This document shows positions 18,799 through 28,780 of a stretch of 64,000 nt of DNA, piece after piece. A program made the position numbers and the translations under genes. The stretch is taken from positions 1 through 64,000 of the forward strand of contig JAJYBU010000009.1 in NCBI GenBank assembly GCA_021778845.1, read 5' to 3'. Numbering within the stretch: position 1 is the first letter of the stretch; each line of letters opens with the position of its first letter. The stretch comes from Acidobacteriota bacterium (GTDB taxonomy: Bacteria > Acidobacteriota > Terriglobia > Terriglobales > Acidobacteriaceae). Under the pieces are notes generated by a model that was not told the DNA's origin, did no database searches, and saw only the letters and a list, made by a program, of their open reading frames with translations.

Positions 18799-19764
18799 TC
18801 AGTTGTCCGTTGCTGCTGACTTGCGGCCGCCTTCGGTGAGCCAAAGGATGAGGCCGGTGAAGAGGACGGCGCCGACGGAAAACTTGAGCGCGATGGGAGC
18901 GTGGGTGGGCGAGAGAAAGGCTTCGAGCGTGCCCGCGATGATGAGCAGAGGGATGGTACCGGCGACGAGTTGAACGGCTTCCAGGCCGGCGAGGGCGAGG
19001 GCGGCGCGGCGGCGCAGCATTCCGGGGAAGAGAATTCCTGCACCGAGTCGGAGGCCGGCGGCACCGGCAAACATGATGCTGGGAAGCTCAAGCGCGCCGT
19101 GCGCCGTCATGAAGCTGACCAGGCTGAGGAGCATGTGGTGCTGCGCGCAACAGGTGAGGACTGTGGCAATCTGCAGGCCGTTGCTGAACAGCAGATAGAG
19201 CGTGCCGAGGCCGGCGAAGATGCCGCCGGCAAAGGTGAGAAAGCAGACCGTGATGTTGTTGGTCATGATGCCGGAGGCGGCCTGCGGCTTGATGCTCAGC
19301 ACTCCTTCGGTCCACATCTGGTGATGTTCGATCTTGTTCATCATCTGGGGGCCGAGCATGAGAGCGGCAAAGTCCGGGTGAATGGCGGTGATAAGCGCGC
19401 CAAGCAGGCCGGCGAGCAGAAAAAGTGCGGTGGCCGCCAGAACGTAACCGGAGAGCCGGCGCAGCAGACGTGGGTAGCTGTAGGCCATGAATCGCCAGAG
19501 GGTTACGAAGGAGATGCGCTGACCGGAATAGACGTAGTTGTGGGCGCGTCCTACGAGGCGATTGAGATACTGCTCGAGGGTGCGGGAGCTGCGGTCGGAG
19601 CGCACGGCCGAGAGGTCGGCCGCGGCCTGGCGGTAGAGCAGGCCGAGATCGCGCAGGTCAGCGGGCGGGAGCGACCTGACACCACTGGCTTCAACCTGGT
19701 GAACGAGCGCGTCAAGCCGGTTCCAATTATTCTTGCGAGAATTGATCCAGAGATTCGAGAGCAT
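18799..19764 (-). CDS. Stage II sporulation protein M family membrane protein
   Basis: TM topology and HGALELPSIMFAGAAGLRLG motif of SpoIIM. Confidence 0.85.
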   Translation of the reverse strand: MLSNLWINSRKNNWNRLDALVHQVEASGVRSLPPADLRDLGLLYRQAAADLSAVRSDRSSRTLEQYLNRLVGRAHNYVYSGQRISFVTLWRFMAYSYPRLLRRLSGYVLAATALFLLAGLLGALITAIHPDFAALMLGPQMMNKIEHHQMWTEGVLSIKPQAASGIMTNNITVCFLTFAGGIFAGLGTLYLLFSNGLQIATVLTCCAQHHMLLSLVSFMTAHGALELPSIMFAGAAGLRLGAGILFPGMLRRRAALALAGLEAVQLVAGTIPLLIIAGTLEAFLSPTHAPIALKFSVGAVLFTGLILWLTEGGRKSAATDN

Positions 19765-19804
19765 AAAGACAGAGGGTAGAGGATACAGTCAGGGGTTCGC
19801 GATT

Positions 19805-20638
19805 ATGTCGAGTTTCGAGCAGCGTAACTTCAGAGACCAAGCAACTGCGGGGCAGGCTGACACGCATTATATCGACACGCCGGAGCAGGTGGAGTTGGAG
19901 TACAGCGTGGCCGGAGTGGGCAGCCGGTTTGTAGCCGTGCTGCTGGACATGTTGCTGTTAGGCGCGTTTGTTGTGGTGGAGCTTGCGGTGCTGGTGCTGA
20001 TCGGCGCCGCAAGCCTGGCTTCGCCCGCCGCGGGCAAGTTCGGAGTGGCTGCGGGCAAGTGGTTTCTCGCATTCATGATCTTCATCAACTTTGCTATCTT
20101 CTGGGGATATTTTGCGCTGTTTGAGGCGTACTGGCATGGGCAGACACCGGGTAAGCGGGCGATGAAGCTGCGCGTGATCAAGGACTCGGGACGGCAGATT
20201 ACGTTGTTTGAGGCGCTGGCGCGGAATCTGCTGCGCGTCATTGACTGGATGCCCAGCCTGTACCTGGTGGGCGTGATTACGATGCTGTGCAACAAGCGCA
20301 ACCAGCGGCTGGGCGACCTGGCTGCAGGAACGATGGTGGTGCATGAGCGGCTGGATGAGCCGTCCCTGCTGTATCAGACAGGCACGACGCAGGGGGCTCC
20401 GGTAGCTGCGGTGTTCCCTGCCGACGCGGTGGCGCGGCTCGACGCGCAGGACCTGATGGTGATTGAGACGTTCTTCGTGCGCATGCTTGACCTGCCCATG
20501 GAGACGCGGGCCGCTGTGGCCTACCGGATGGTAGCGCAGATGACGGCGAAGATGGGCGTGGCTGTGCCCGAAGTCAATCCGGAGCGGGCGCTGGAGTCGA
20601 TTGCGTATCAGATGCGGAGCGTCGGGCGGACGAATTAG
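19805..20638 (+). CDS. RDD family membrane protein
   Basis: GSRFVAVLLDMLLLGAFVV...WHGQTPGKRAMKLRVIKDSGRQITLFEALARNLLRVID. Confidence 0.92.
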   Translation: MSSFEQRNFRDQATAGQADTHYIDTPEQVELEYSVAGVGSRFVAVLLDMLLLGAFVVVELAVLVLIGAASLASPAAGKFGVAAGKWFLAFMIFINFAIFWGYFALFEAYWHGQTPGKRAMKLRVIKDSGRQITLFEALARNLLRVIDWMPSLYLVGVITMLCNKRNQRLGDLAAGTMVVHERLDEPSLLYQTGTTQGAPVAAVFPADAVARLDAQDLMVIETFFVRMLDLPMETRAAVAYRMVAQMTAKMGVAVPEVNPERALESIAYQMRSVGRTN

Positions 20639-20649
20639 GTCCGTCTACG

Positions 20650-20688
20650 CCACCCGTCCGCGAAGAGCGCGTATGAATGGGGTACCCA
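20650..20688. repeat. Dispersed repeat family C, copy C2, intergenic
   Basis: ccacccgtccgcgaagagcgcgtatgaatggggtaccca; same flanks as C1 and C3. Confidence 0.6.
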
Positions 20689-20701
20689 TATATTCCAAAC
20701 G

Positions 20702-20749
20702 CAACATTGAACCCCTCATCTCAGCAGCGAGATGTGGGGTTCAATGTTG
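20702..20749. terminator. Bidirectional hairpin terminator between convergent RDD and M61 genes
   Basis: caacattgaacccctcatctc / agcagc / gagatgtggggttcaatgttg: 21-bp stem with one mismatch, 6-nt loop. Confidence 0.8.
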
Positions 20750-20764
20750 TTGCGAGATTCAGGA

Positions 20765-22666
20765 CTACTTGATGAGTGGTTGCAGGATGTTGTCGAGGCG
20801 GTCTGGAACGCCGTCAGCGTGATCGAGTTGGGGGTAGCGCTCGCCGTTGTGGTAGTCGAGCGAGATGGTCTTGAAGTAGCCGGTATTTTCGACGATGAGG
20901 TTAATGGCGGGACCGCTTCCCCTGGCCCCATCGATAGCTGCGCGAAGCAGCCCCGGAGTGAAGGCGCGACCGTTGACGGCGATGATCTGGAAGCCGGGAG
21001 CGAGGCCGGCTTTGTAGGCTACGCCTCCGACGATGACATCGCCAAGCGTGCCGGCGGAACTTACCGTCAGGCCGAGCGAGTAGGTAGCATTGAGGCCGTC
21101 GCCCTCCATGAGTTGCGACCAGTAGTTAGGCTTGTCAGAGTAGGTGAGCTTGTAGCCGGAGAGAGCGTTGATGCCGGCGATCTCGGGGGCGTGGAGGTCG
21201 TTGGAGTCGAGACGAGCGCGCAGGAAGGTGGCCCAGTCATTGGGGACGACCGCGTTGAGGCCGGAGACGATGTCCTCGAAGGTGTAAGGGACGACCTTCG
21301 GCGGCGTGTTGCCGTCGAGACCTTCAAAGGCTGCGATGAAATCGTTGAGGCTCTTCTTGCCGCCGGTCTTCATGCGGATGGTCTCGTCGATTTCAAGCCA
21401 GAGGAGATCGCCTTCGCTGTAGTAGTCGACGTTGCGACGCCAGTTGTCATAGGAGCCACCGGCGTCGTAGAGCATCTGCGCGGCGCTGGCAGTGTCCTGC
21501 AGGTCGCGCCAGGTGCGGCCGGGGCGAGCATCGTTGAGGTCGGCGGCGATGGTCGCGAGGCGATCGCGGAAGACCTCCGGGCTCCAGATGCCGGAGCGCG
21601 CTGCCAGCACGTCGCCGAGGTAGTTGGTGAGGCCCTCATAGACCCAGAGCAGATTGCCCTTCATCGGTTCCTGGTAGTTGGGTGTGGCGAGGCCGGCAGG
21701 CCGGCGATACTTGCCGTTCCAGGAGTGCGTGAACTCGTGCGGCAGCAGATCCCCTTCCTGTGTGAAGGAGCCTTCGTCGATAAAAGTTTTCTCGGGAACG
21801 CGATCGTCGGAGGACTGGTGGTGCTCGAGACCGAAGTGCGCGACCTGATCAGAGAGCGTCACGAGGAAGTGGTAGGAGCCATAGTGGCGCGACTTATAGA
21901 GCGCACCCGTCTCGCGGATGAGCTTGGAGAACTGGTCGATGTGCTGCTGCGAGAGGGCGATGTCCTCGGGGCCGTCGCCGGCGAGGTCGAGGTAGTGCTT
22001 CGGCGTGACGTCGGGCGCGAGGTCGATCTCGCGGAACCAGCGGCCGGCGAGGACGGGCGAGTCGATGAGTTGCTCGAGTGAGACGGTCTGGAAGGAAGCA
22101 CTTGAAGAGGCTTCGGTGGCGCCAGCGATGGGCTCCAGTGCCGTGCCGAAGTGCCAGCCCTGAGGGATGGTAATGCTGGGAGAGACCATGATGTCGGCGA
22201 CTTTGGTGTGGGCAATGTCGCCGTTCAGCGGATAGACGAGGAGAGTGTTCCAGCTAAGCAGCGCGAGGTTGGCGCTGGTGGAGCCGCCCTCGGTGAAGTT
22301 TGCGGCGCTGGTGGCGAGGAAGTCCATCTTGACATTGAGTTGCGTAACGCCTGCGGGAATGGTGACGTGATAGCTGTACATGTCGACAAGGTCGCGCTCC
22401 CATTTGACCCGGGCTCCGGATGGCGTGGTGATGATGAAGCCAGCCTGGTTGACGATGGGGCCGGTGGGGCCGTGCTCGCCGGGGATCCACTCGGGATAGA
22501 CCAGCGTCATGGGACCAGGCTGCACGGGGATGGTCTCGGAGGCGTGCAGGATCTTACGCGGCGCGTCAGTGAGGTCGACGGAGATCGTAATGGGCGCGCT
22601 CTGTGCGCTGGCAGCAAGCGTGGCAGCACAGAGCGCGGCCAGGGAGATGAGACGGAACGGCGACAT
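20765..22666 (-). CDS. M61 family metallopeptidase (glycyl aminopeptidase-like, with PDZ)
   Basis: LLPHEFTHSWNGKYRRPAGL zinc motif; VYEGLTNYLGDVLAARSG; C-terminal PDZ-like region. Confidence 0.93.
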   Translation of the reverse strand: MSPFRLISLAALCAATLAASAQSAPITISVDLTDAPRKILHASETIPVQPGPMTLVYPEWIPGEHGPTGPIVNQAGFIITTPSGARVKWERDLVDMYSYHVTIPAGVTQLNVKMDFLATSAANFTEGGSTSANLALLSWNTLLVYPLNGDIAHTKVADIMVSPSITIPQGWHFGTALEPIAGATEASSSASFQTVSLEQLIDSPVLAGRWFREIDLAPDVTPKHYLDLAGDGPEDIALSQQHIDQFSKLIRETGALYKSRHYGSYHFLVTLSDQVAHFGLEHHQSSDDRVPEKTFIDEGSFTQEGDLLPHEFTHSWNGKYRRPAGLATPNYQEPMKGNLLWVYEGLTNYLGDVLAARSGIWSPEVFRDRLATIAADLNDARPGRTWRDLQDTASAAQMLYDAGGSYDNWRRNVDYYSEGDLLWLEIDETIRMKTGGKKSLNDFIAAFEGLDGNTPPKVVPYTFEDIVSGLNAVVPNDWATFLRARLDSNDLHAPEIAGINALSGYKLTYSDKPNYWSQLMEGDGLNATYSLGLTVSSAGTLGDVIVGGVAYKAGLAPGFQIIAVNGRAFTPGLLRAAIDGARGSGPAINLIVENTGYFKTISLDYHNGERYPQLDHADGVPDRLDNILQPLIK

Positions 22667-22757
22667 ACGGGAAACTCCTCAAATCAAGTTCATGGTGCGA
22701 CTTAGTTTACCTGTGCAGGCCAAAAAGAGACACGGCTCCGATAGAATTGGCGCACGC

Positions 22758-24257
22758 ATGATCCTATACGCAATTGTCCTCGGCCTCATCGTTGTAACGC
22801 TGCTCGGCGTATCACTGGCACGACTGAGCAGTATCAAGACCAAGGCCGACTACCTGGTGGCCGGCCGCTCGCTACCAGCATTTGTACTGGTGTTCACGCT
22901 GCTTTCAAGCTGGATCGGATCGGGCTCGCTGCTGGGCGGCGCGGAGAATGCATACAAGCATGGCTTCGCCGCACTGTGGCAGGCGGGGGGCGGATGGGCC
23001 GGGCTGATGCTGATTTATTTCATCGCACCGCGTGCGCGAAAGTTCGCAAAGTTCACCATTCCGGATCTGCTGGAAGCGCGTTATAACCAGACGGCGCGCG
23101 TGCTCGGTGTGATTGCCGTGTTGTTCACCTACACCGCGATCACCAGCTATCAGTTCATCGGCGGCGGCGACATTCTGCACCTCATCTTTCCGGTGCTGAC
23201 GGCGCGCGACGGCCAGTTGATCCTCGCTGGATTCGTGATCGTGTTTACGGCGATCGCAGGCATGGCTTCGGTGGCGTATATGGATGTCGTGATTGGCTTG
23301 CTGGCCACATTCACGATGATCGCTGCGCTGCCGGTGCTGATTCATCTGGCCGGCGGCTGGAGCGGGGTTCATGCCGCGGTTCCTGCGTCGCATTTCACAT
23401 GGTTCGGCGAGATACGCCCATTCACTAGCTACTACGTTGGGCCTGTGCTGGCCGACGGCTCGCGCGAAAAGGTTCAGTCTGCGTTTGAGATCTTTCTGCC
23501 CACGTGTCTGCTGATGCTTGGGAATCAGTCGATGTATCAGAAGTTTTTTTCGGCGAAGAACGAGAAGGCGGCAACACGCGCAACGGTGGGGTGGATTATC
23601 GGCACGGTGATTCTGGAGTCGATCATCGTTTCTATCGCGGTGGTGGGCTCGGCGATGTATCGCACCGGCGAGGTACATGCGCGGCCGCGGGAGATTCTGG
23701 CGTATACGGCGATCCATAGTTTTGGTGGCTGGAGCGGCTCCAAACTGCTGGCGATCCTGGGAGCGCTGCTGGTGGGCGCGATCTTCGCCAAAGTTGTGTC
23801 GACCGCAAACAACTACCTGTTCTCGCCCGCGACCAATCTGGTCAACGACATCTTTGTGCGCTATCTGAGACCCAATGCACCCAACAACCAGGTGCTGCTG
23901 GTGAGCCGCTTGATGGTGGTGGGACTGGGGGCGTGGGCGCTGTATCAATCGCTGGGGACGACCTCGGTGCTGAAGAAATCGCTGTATGCTTACACGATCT
24001 ACTCGGCGGCGCTGACGCCGGTGATTCTGGCCGCGTTTTTCTGGCGCCGCGCGACGGCGAAGGGCGCGGTGGCGAGCATTGCGGCGGGGACCGCCATCAC
24101 CGTGAGCTGGGACTGGGTGACGCCGCACCTTCCGGCGGGGATCGCCGCGCTGGATGCGATCCTGCCTGCGCTAATCGCCTCACTGATGTGCCTGTTTGCT
24201 GTAAGTCTGGCGACCGCGCCCCCCAGCGAGAGCCACTTGCGGCCGTTTGAGGAGTAA
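22758..24257 (+). CDS. Sodium:solute symporter (SSS) family protein
   Basis: KTKADYLVAGRSLPAFVLVFTLLSSWIGSGSLLGGAENAY; about 13 hydrophobic segments. Confidence 0.92.
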   Translation: MILYAIVLGLIVVTLLGVSLARLSSIKTKADYLVAGRSLPAFVLVFTLLSSWIGSGSLLGGAENAYKHGFAALWQAGGGWAGLMLIYFIAPRARKFAKFTIPDLLEARYNQTARVLGVIAVLFTYTAITSYQFIGGGDILHLIFPVLTARDGQLILAGFVIVFTAIAGMASVAYMDVVIGLLATFTMIAALPVLIHLAGGWSGVHAAVPASHFTWFGEIRPFTSYYVGPVLADGSREKVQSAFEIFLPTCLLMLGNQSMYQKFFSAKNEKAATRATVGWIIGTVILESIIVSIAVVGSAMYRTGEVHARPREILAYTAIHSFGGWSGSKLLAILGALLVGAIFAKVVSTANNYLFSPATNLVNDIFVRYLRPNAPNNQVLLVSRLMVVGLGAWALYQSLGTTSVLKKSLYAYTIYSAALTPVILAAFFWRRATAKGAVASIAAGTAITVSWDWVTPHLPAGIAALDAILPALIASLMCLFAVSLATAPPSESHLRPFEE

Positions 24258-24414
24258 GCTCGGGAGCGCAGGACGATCATGGCCGTTGAGGCGTACAAAT
24301 ACAGCGTTGCCGAAGGTGCGCGTGGATCAATGTCTCGCATGTTCTTTCTCGCATCTAACGGCGCAGGCAGTTGACCCGCAGAGGCCAAACGGCCAAACAA
24401 AAAGGAGATGAACC

Positions 24415-24987
24415 ATGGCTGCGACCAAGACCCCTATTGCAACCGATAGTGCCGCTGCATTGCATGGCCTGATCGGCGATGACGCTACCGCTATGTTTGA
24501 GAGCGATCTGAAGTTCATCGAGTCCAACCCCGCTGGTCGCGCCTCCAGTGAGCACATCGAGTTGCGCGATACCGACGACACCGAGGATAGCGAAGAAGAA
24601 GAGGATGAGTTCGAGGATGAAGAGGATGAGGATGAAGAGGATGAGGATGAAGAGGATGAGGATGAGGATGAAGATGAGGATGAGGATGAGGATGAGGAAT
24701 ATGGAGACGACGATGACGATGAGGATGGAGAGGGCGTACTGCGGGCGACAGGATCAACCAACGTGCGCGGGCCGGTAAAGAATGGAAAGACCGACGTGGA
24801 AGCGGAACTCGAAGACATGGAGGAAGAAGACCGCAGCGGCGCTGAGAGCATCGAGGAAGATGTGGAGGCAGGTGTAAACAGCGATGGGAGCGGGAGCGAC
24901 AATCCGCAGGTTGATCGCGCGATCGATGCGGCGCTTCGCATGAGCGCACTGACGGTGGTTGCTGCCGGATTTGCCGCGAACGCCTAG
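24415..24987 (+). CDS. Highly acidic low-complexity protein with long Asp/Glu tract
   Basis: aaggagatgaaccATG with good RBS; DDTEDSEEEEDEFEDEEDEDEEDEDEEDEDEDEDEDEDEDEEYGDDDDDEDGEG. Confidence 0.75.
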   Translation: MAATKTPIATDSAAALHGLIGDDATAMFESDLKFIESNPAGRASSEHIELRDTDDTEDSEEEEDEFEDEEDEDEEDEDEEDEDEDEDEDEDEDEEYGDDDDDEDGEGVLRATGSTNVRGPVKNGKTDVEAELEDMEEEDRSGAESIEEDVEAGVNSDGSGSDNPQVDRAIDAALRMSALTVVAAGFAANA

Positions 24988-25027
24988 ACTTTGGAGTAAC
25001 TAAAATCGCGGGGGGAATGAAGACAGC

Positions 25028-25498
25028 GTGAACGAGACGAAGAGACAACGATCATTGGCGAAGGGGCTGGCAGCGGGGTTGATCGCAGGACTGGCAGCGA
25101 CGGCGGCGAAATCCCTTGTGGAGATGGTCTTCCCGCCGCGCGTGCATGGAGAGCCGGATCCTCCGGAGGCTCTGGCAGAGAGGCTGGCCGGACACACTCT
25201 GGACCGCACTACGAAGGAGACGGCTGGACGGAGCATTCGCTGGGGGTTCGGCGCGGCTGCGGGCGCAGCGTATGGAGCGTTGGCAGAGTATTATCCGGCT
25301 GCGACGGACAAGGAAGGTGCAGCGTTCGGGCTCGCGTTGATGGCGCTCACCGAGGGAACTGCGCTGCCCGCCATGGGGGTTGCGGCACCGACTGAGGAGC
25401 AGACGCCGCGTGAACGCACCAGCGAAGCGACCAGCCATCTGGTCTACGGCCTGGTCGCCGAACGTGTGCGTCACACGGTGCGCGATCTGCTCGGATAA
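25028..25498 (+). CDS. YagU/DUF1440-like small membrane protein
   Basis: KGLAAGLIAGLAATAAKSLVEMVFPPR...GAAYGALAEY; hydrophobic periodicity. Confidence 0.65.
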   Translation: MNETKRQRSLAKGLAAGLIAGLAATAAKSLVEMVFPPRVHGEPDPPEALAERLAGHTLDRTTKETAGRSIRWGFGAAAGAAYGALAEYYPAATDKEGAAFGLALMALTEGTALPAMGVAAPTEEQTPRERTSEATSHLVYGLVAERVRHTVRDLLG

Positions 25499-25663
25499 GG
25501 GGTTTCAACCACCCCATTTCAGTGCCGTGAAACGATTGGGGAAGAATGCTTCATGCGATGGGATGCATGCACGGATTCAACGCAGGACGGCAGTGCTGGC
25601 GAACTAGACTTCGATTTATCCGCATGGATTTTCTTCGCGGGTGAAGGTGAAACTGCTTTGACT

Positions 25664-27256
25664 ATGCACCGCACTTCCAGCCGAGAGAAGCAAACCAAGC
25701 GTGTCGTCATTGTGGGAGCGGGTCCGGGCGGCCTGGCTACGGCGATGCTGCTGGCACGCTCCGGCATACACGTAACCGTCGTCGAAAAAAGCGCGCGCGT
25801 GGGCGGTCGCACGGCTACGCTCGAGCAGGACGGATTCAAGTTTGACATCGGTCCAACGTTCTTCCTGTACCCGCGGGTGCTGCGCGAGATCTTCGCCGAT
25901 GCTGGCTACGATCTCGATCGCGAGGTCCCGATGAAGCGCCTCGATCCGCAGTACCGGCTGGTGTTTGGAGACGGTGGCCAGATCGACGCGACCCCGAGTA
26001 TCGATCGCATGGAGCGGCAGATTGCGGCGATCTCTCCGCAGGATGCCGTGGAGTTCAAGAACTTTCTCACCCATAATCGCAAGAAGCTTGCGAGCTTCAT
26101 GCCGGTTCTTGAGACACCGTTTGAGAAGTGGAGCGACCTGTTGCGGCCGGAGATGCTGAAGCTGCTGCCTCTGATGAAGCCGTGGCTCTCGCTGGACGGC
26201 GACCTGCACACGCACTTCAAGGACGAACGCATTCGTCTGGGCTTCAGCTTTCAGTCCAAGTATCTGGGGATGAGCCCGTTTCGCTGCCCTTCCCTGTTTT
26301 CGATTCTCTCGTTCCTGGAGTATGAGCATGGCGTTTTTCACCCCATCGGAGGATGCGGTGCGGTGACTGCTGCGATGGCGCGCATCGCCCGGGAAATGGG
26401 CGTCGAGATCATGACGGAAGAGCCTGTCGAGGAGGTTCTGATCGATGGCGGGACTAACCCGCGTCGGCGCGGCAAAGCCGTCGGCGTGCGGACCTCGAAG
26501 CGCCGCATTCAGGCTGACGCCGTGGTGGTGAATGCGGACTTCGCCGAAGCCATGCGCAGGCTTGTGCCAAACAAGCATCGCCGCAAGTGGAGCGACGGCA
26601 AGATTGCCAGCAAGACCTACTCCTGCTCCACGTTCATGATGTATCTCGGGATCGATGGACGTTATGACGATGTGGCGCACCACACGATCTATCTGGCAGA
26701 GGACTACCGGCAGAATCTTCGCGACATCGAGGAGCTTCATCGCCTGTCGGAAAACCCTTCCTTCTATGTGCAGAACGCGTCGGTCACAGATCCAACGCTG
26801 GCGCCCAAGGGACAATCGACGCTCTACGTACTGCTACCTGTGACGCACGAGAGCGAGCTGGTGGACTGGTCGCACGAGACCGCGCGGTTCCGCGAGCTTG
26901 CGATTCAGCAGATGGAACGGATCGGCATCCGAGACGTGAAACGCAGGATTCGCACCGAGAAAATCCTGACGCCGCGCGGCTGGCAGAATGAATTTGGGCT
27001 CTTCAAGGGAGCAACGTTCTCGATGAAGCACTCGCTGGATCAGATGCTGCATCTGCGCCCTCATAATCGGTTCGAAGATGTGGAGGGCATGTATCTGACA
27101 GGCGGCGGCACGCATCCAGGCTCAGGCCTGCCAGTCATCTTCCAGTCGGCGCGAATCAGTTCAAAGCTGCTGCTGGAAGATCTGAATGTGGCACCACAGT
27201 GGGCGACGTCCTCGGATCTTGCGATGGACGATACTATGATGCAGGTAGCGTCATGA
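25664..27256 (+). CDS. CrtI/CrtN-type FAD-dependent carotenoid desaturase (1)
   Basis: VVIVGAGPGGLATAMLLARSGIHVTVVEK dinucleotide motif; YLTGGGTHPGSGLPVIFQSARISSKLLLED C-terminal CrtI motif. Confidence 0.88.
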   Translation: MHRTSSREKQTKRVVIVGAGPGGLATAMLLARSGIHVTVVEKSARVGGRTATLEQDGFKFDIGPTFFLYPRVLREIFADAGYDLDREVPMKRLDPQYRLVFGDGGQIDATPSIDRMERQIAAISPQDAVEFKNFLTHNRKKLASFMPVLETPFEKWSDLLRPEMLKLLPLMKPWLSLDGDLHTHFKDERIRLGFSFQSKYLGMSPFRCPSLFSILSFLEYEHGVFHPIGGCGAVTAAMARIAREMGVEIMTEEPVEEVLIDGGTNPRRRGKAVGVRTSKRRIQADAVVVNADFAEAMRRLVPNKHRRKWSDGKIASKTYSCSTFMMYLGIDGRYDDVAHHTIYLAEDYRQNLRDIEELHRLSENPSFYVQNASVTDPTLAPKGQSTLYVLLPVTHESELVDWSHETARFRELAIQQMERIGIRDVKRRIRTEKILTPRGWQNEFGLFKGATFSMKHSLDQMLHLRPHNRFEDVEGMYLTGGGTHPGSGLPVIFQSARISSKLLLEDLNVAPQWATSSDLAMDDTMMQVAS

Positions 27257-28746
27257 CAACGGCTGCTGAAGATCGTCAGAGGTCGAGTGCAACAAGCGCG
27301 CCGCGCTCTGGGCGCCCGGTGGCTTGTGATTTTGCGCAAGGAGGGACGCCAGCCGGCGGACGGGAATGCTGGACCGCCATGTCGTTGCAACAACGACTGC
27401 GCATACTGCGAGTGGCACGGCAACTCATGGCTGCCCGCGCAGAAGACTTTGCTGCTGCGATCTCACCTCACCTGGCGCGAAGCAAAGCGGACACGCTCGT
27501 CACTGAATTACTCCCACTGCTGGCCGGATGCAGATTTCTGGAGCGTGAGGCGAAGCGGATACTGGCTCCGCGAAAACTGGGACGCAGTGGCCGGCCGTTG
27601 TGGCTGGTCGGTGTCGCGGCAGAGATCCACCATGTGCCGCTCGGCCATGTGCTCGTCATTGGTCCATCGAATTACCCGCTGTTCATACCTGGACCGCAGG
27701 TTCTTCAGGCGCTTGCTGCGGGGAACACGGTGACGTGGAAGCCCGGCGTGGGTGGTGCCGCGGTGGCGCAACTAATGGCCTCGGTGCTGGCGGATGCCGG
27801 ACTGCCTGCTGGTGTACTCACCGTCACCGATGAGAGCGTGGAGGCAGCACAGCAGGCGCTGGCCGCGCGCCCCGACAAGGTCATCTTTACCGGCTCCTCC
27901 CGGACGAGCCAGAGCATTCTCACGCAATTGGCTGAGAGTTCGACGCCGGCCGTAGTCGAACTCTCCGGTGCCGATGCCATCATCGTGATGCCGTCTGCGG
28001 ACTTGCAGCGCGTGGCGAGATCCGTCGCGTTTGGCTTGCGATTAAATGGCGCCTCGGTGTGCATGTCCCCACGGAGACTGTTTGCAACACCGGCCACGCT
28101 GTCTGCACTGCGACCTCTTCTCTATGCGGAGCTAGCAAAGGTTCCGGGCGTCGCGCTGGATGCTGGAACGTCGGCACGGCTACGCACGATGCTGGACGAA
28201 GCTGTGAACGCCGGTGCGGAGGTGCACGGAGCCTTCCGGCCGGACTTGCAGCAGACGCTGCTCGTGGATCACGCCACGGCAAGCATGACCATCGCACGCA
28301 GCGACATCTTCGCGCCCGTGCTCTCGTTGATCGAAGCCGAGACGATGTTGCACGTGCCCGAACTCTACGCGCAGTGTCCCTATGCGCTCACTGCGTCGAT
28401 CTTCTGCGATAGAGCGAGCGAGAAAAAGGCGCGCATGCTCGCGCAGATATTGAAGGCTGGCAGCGTGCTGATCAACGACATCATCGCGCCGACAGCCGAC
28501 CCGCGCGTGCCCTTCGGAGGCCGCGGAGCCAGCGGCTACGGGCTTACACGCGGTGCCGAGGGTCTGCTCGAAATGACCGCAGTGAAGACGCTGCTGATAC
28601 GCCGCGGCGGCGTGATGTTGCACCTCGATCCGACCAGCAACGAGGATGAGTCGATGTTCGCAGGCCTCATCCGAACCATGCACGGCAACAGTTATGGGAT
28701 CCGCTGGACGGCGCTGAAGCAGTTGATCAAGTCAGCGCGGCGTTGA
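27253..28746 (+). CDS. Aldehyde dehydrogenase family protein (diapocarotenal dehydrogenase-like by context)
   Basis: VIGPSNYPLFIPGPQVLQALAAGNTVTWKPG, FTGSSRTSQSI, VELSGADAIIV, VPFGGRGASGYG; 4-bp overlap with upstream desaturase. Confidence 0.82.
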   Translation: MTTAAEDRQRSSATSAPRSGRPVACDFAQGGTPAGGRECWTAMSLQQRLRILRVARQLMAARAEDFAAAISPHLARSKADTLVTELLPLLAGCRFLEREAKRILAPRKLGRSGRPLWLVGVAAEIHHVPLGHVLVIGPSNYPLFIPGPQVLQALAAGNTVTWKPGVGGAAVAQLMASVLADAGLPAGVLTVTDESVEAAQQALAARPDKVIFTGSSRTSQSILTQLAESSTPAVVELSGADAIIVMPSADLQRVARSVAFGLRLNGASVCMSPRRLFATPATLSALRPLLYAELAKVPGVALDAGTSARLRTMLDEAVNAGAEVHGAFRPDLQQTLLVDHATASMTIARSDIFAPVLSLIEAETMLHVPELYAQCPYALTASIFCDRASEKKARMLAQILKAGSVLINDIIAPTADPRVPFGGRGASGYGLTRGAEGLLEMTAVKTLLIRRGGVMLHLDPTSNEDESMFAGLIRTMHGNSYGIRWTALKQLIKSARR

Positions 28747-28780
28747 GAGGTCATTTAGAAAAATTGATGGGGCAGGAGCA

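Noticed and set aside
24279-24374. Possible 31-aa ORF between the SSS symporter and the acidic protein
   Set aside because: No clear RBS, no hydrophobic or domain pattern; could be chance.
24327-24941. Minus-strand poly-Ser ORF opposite the acidic protein
   Set aside because: Antisense of GAG/GAT repeats; the plus strand has a strong RBS and balanced termini.
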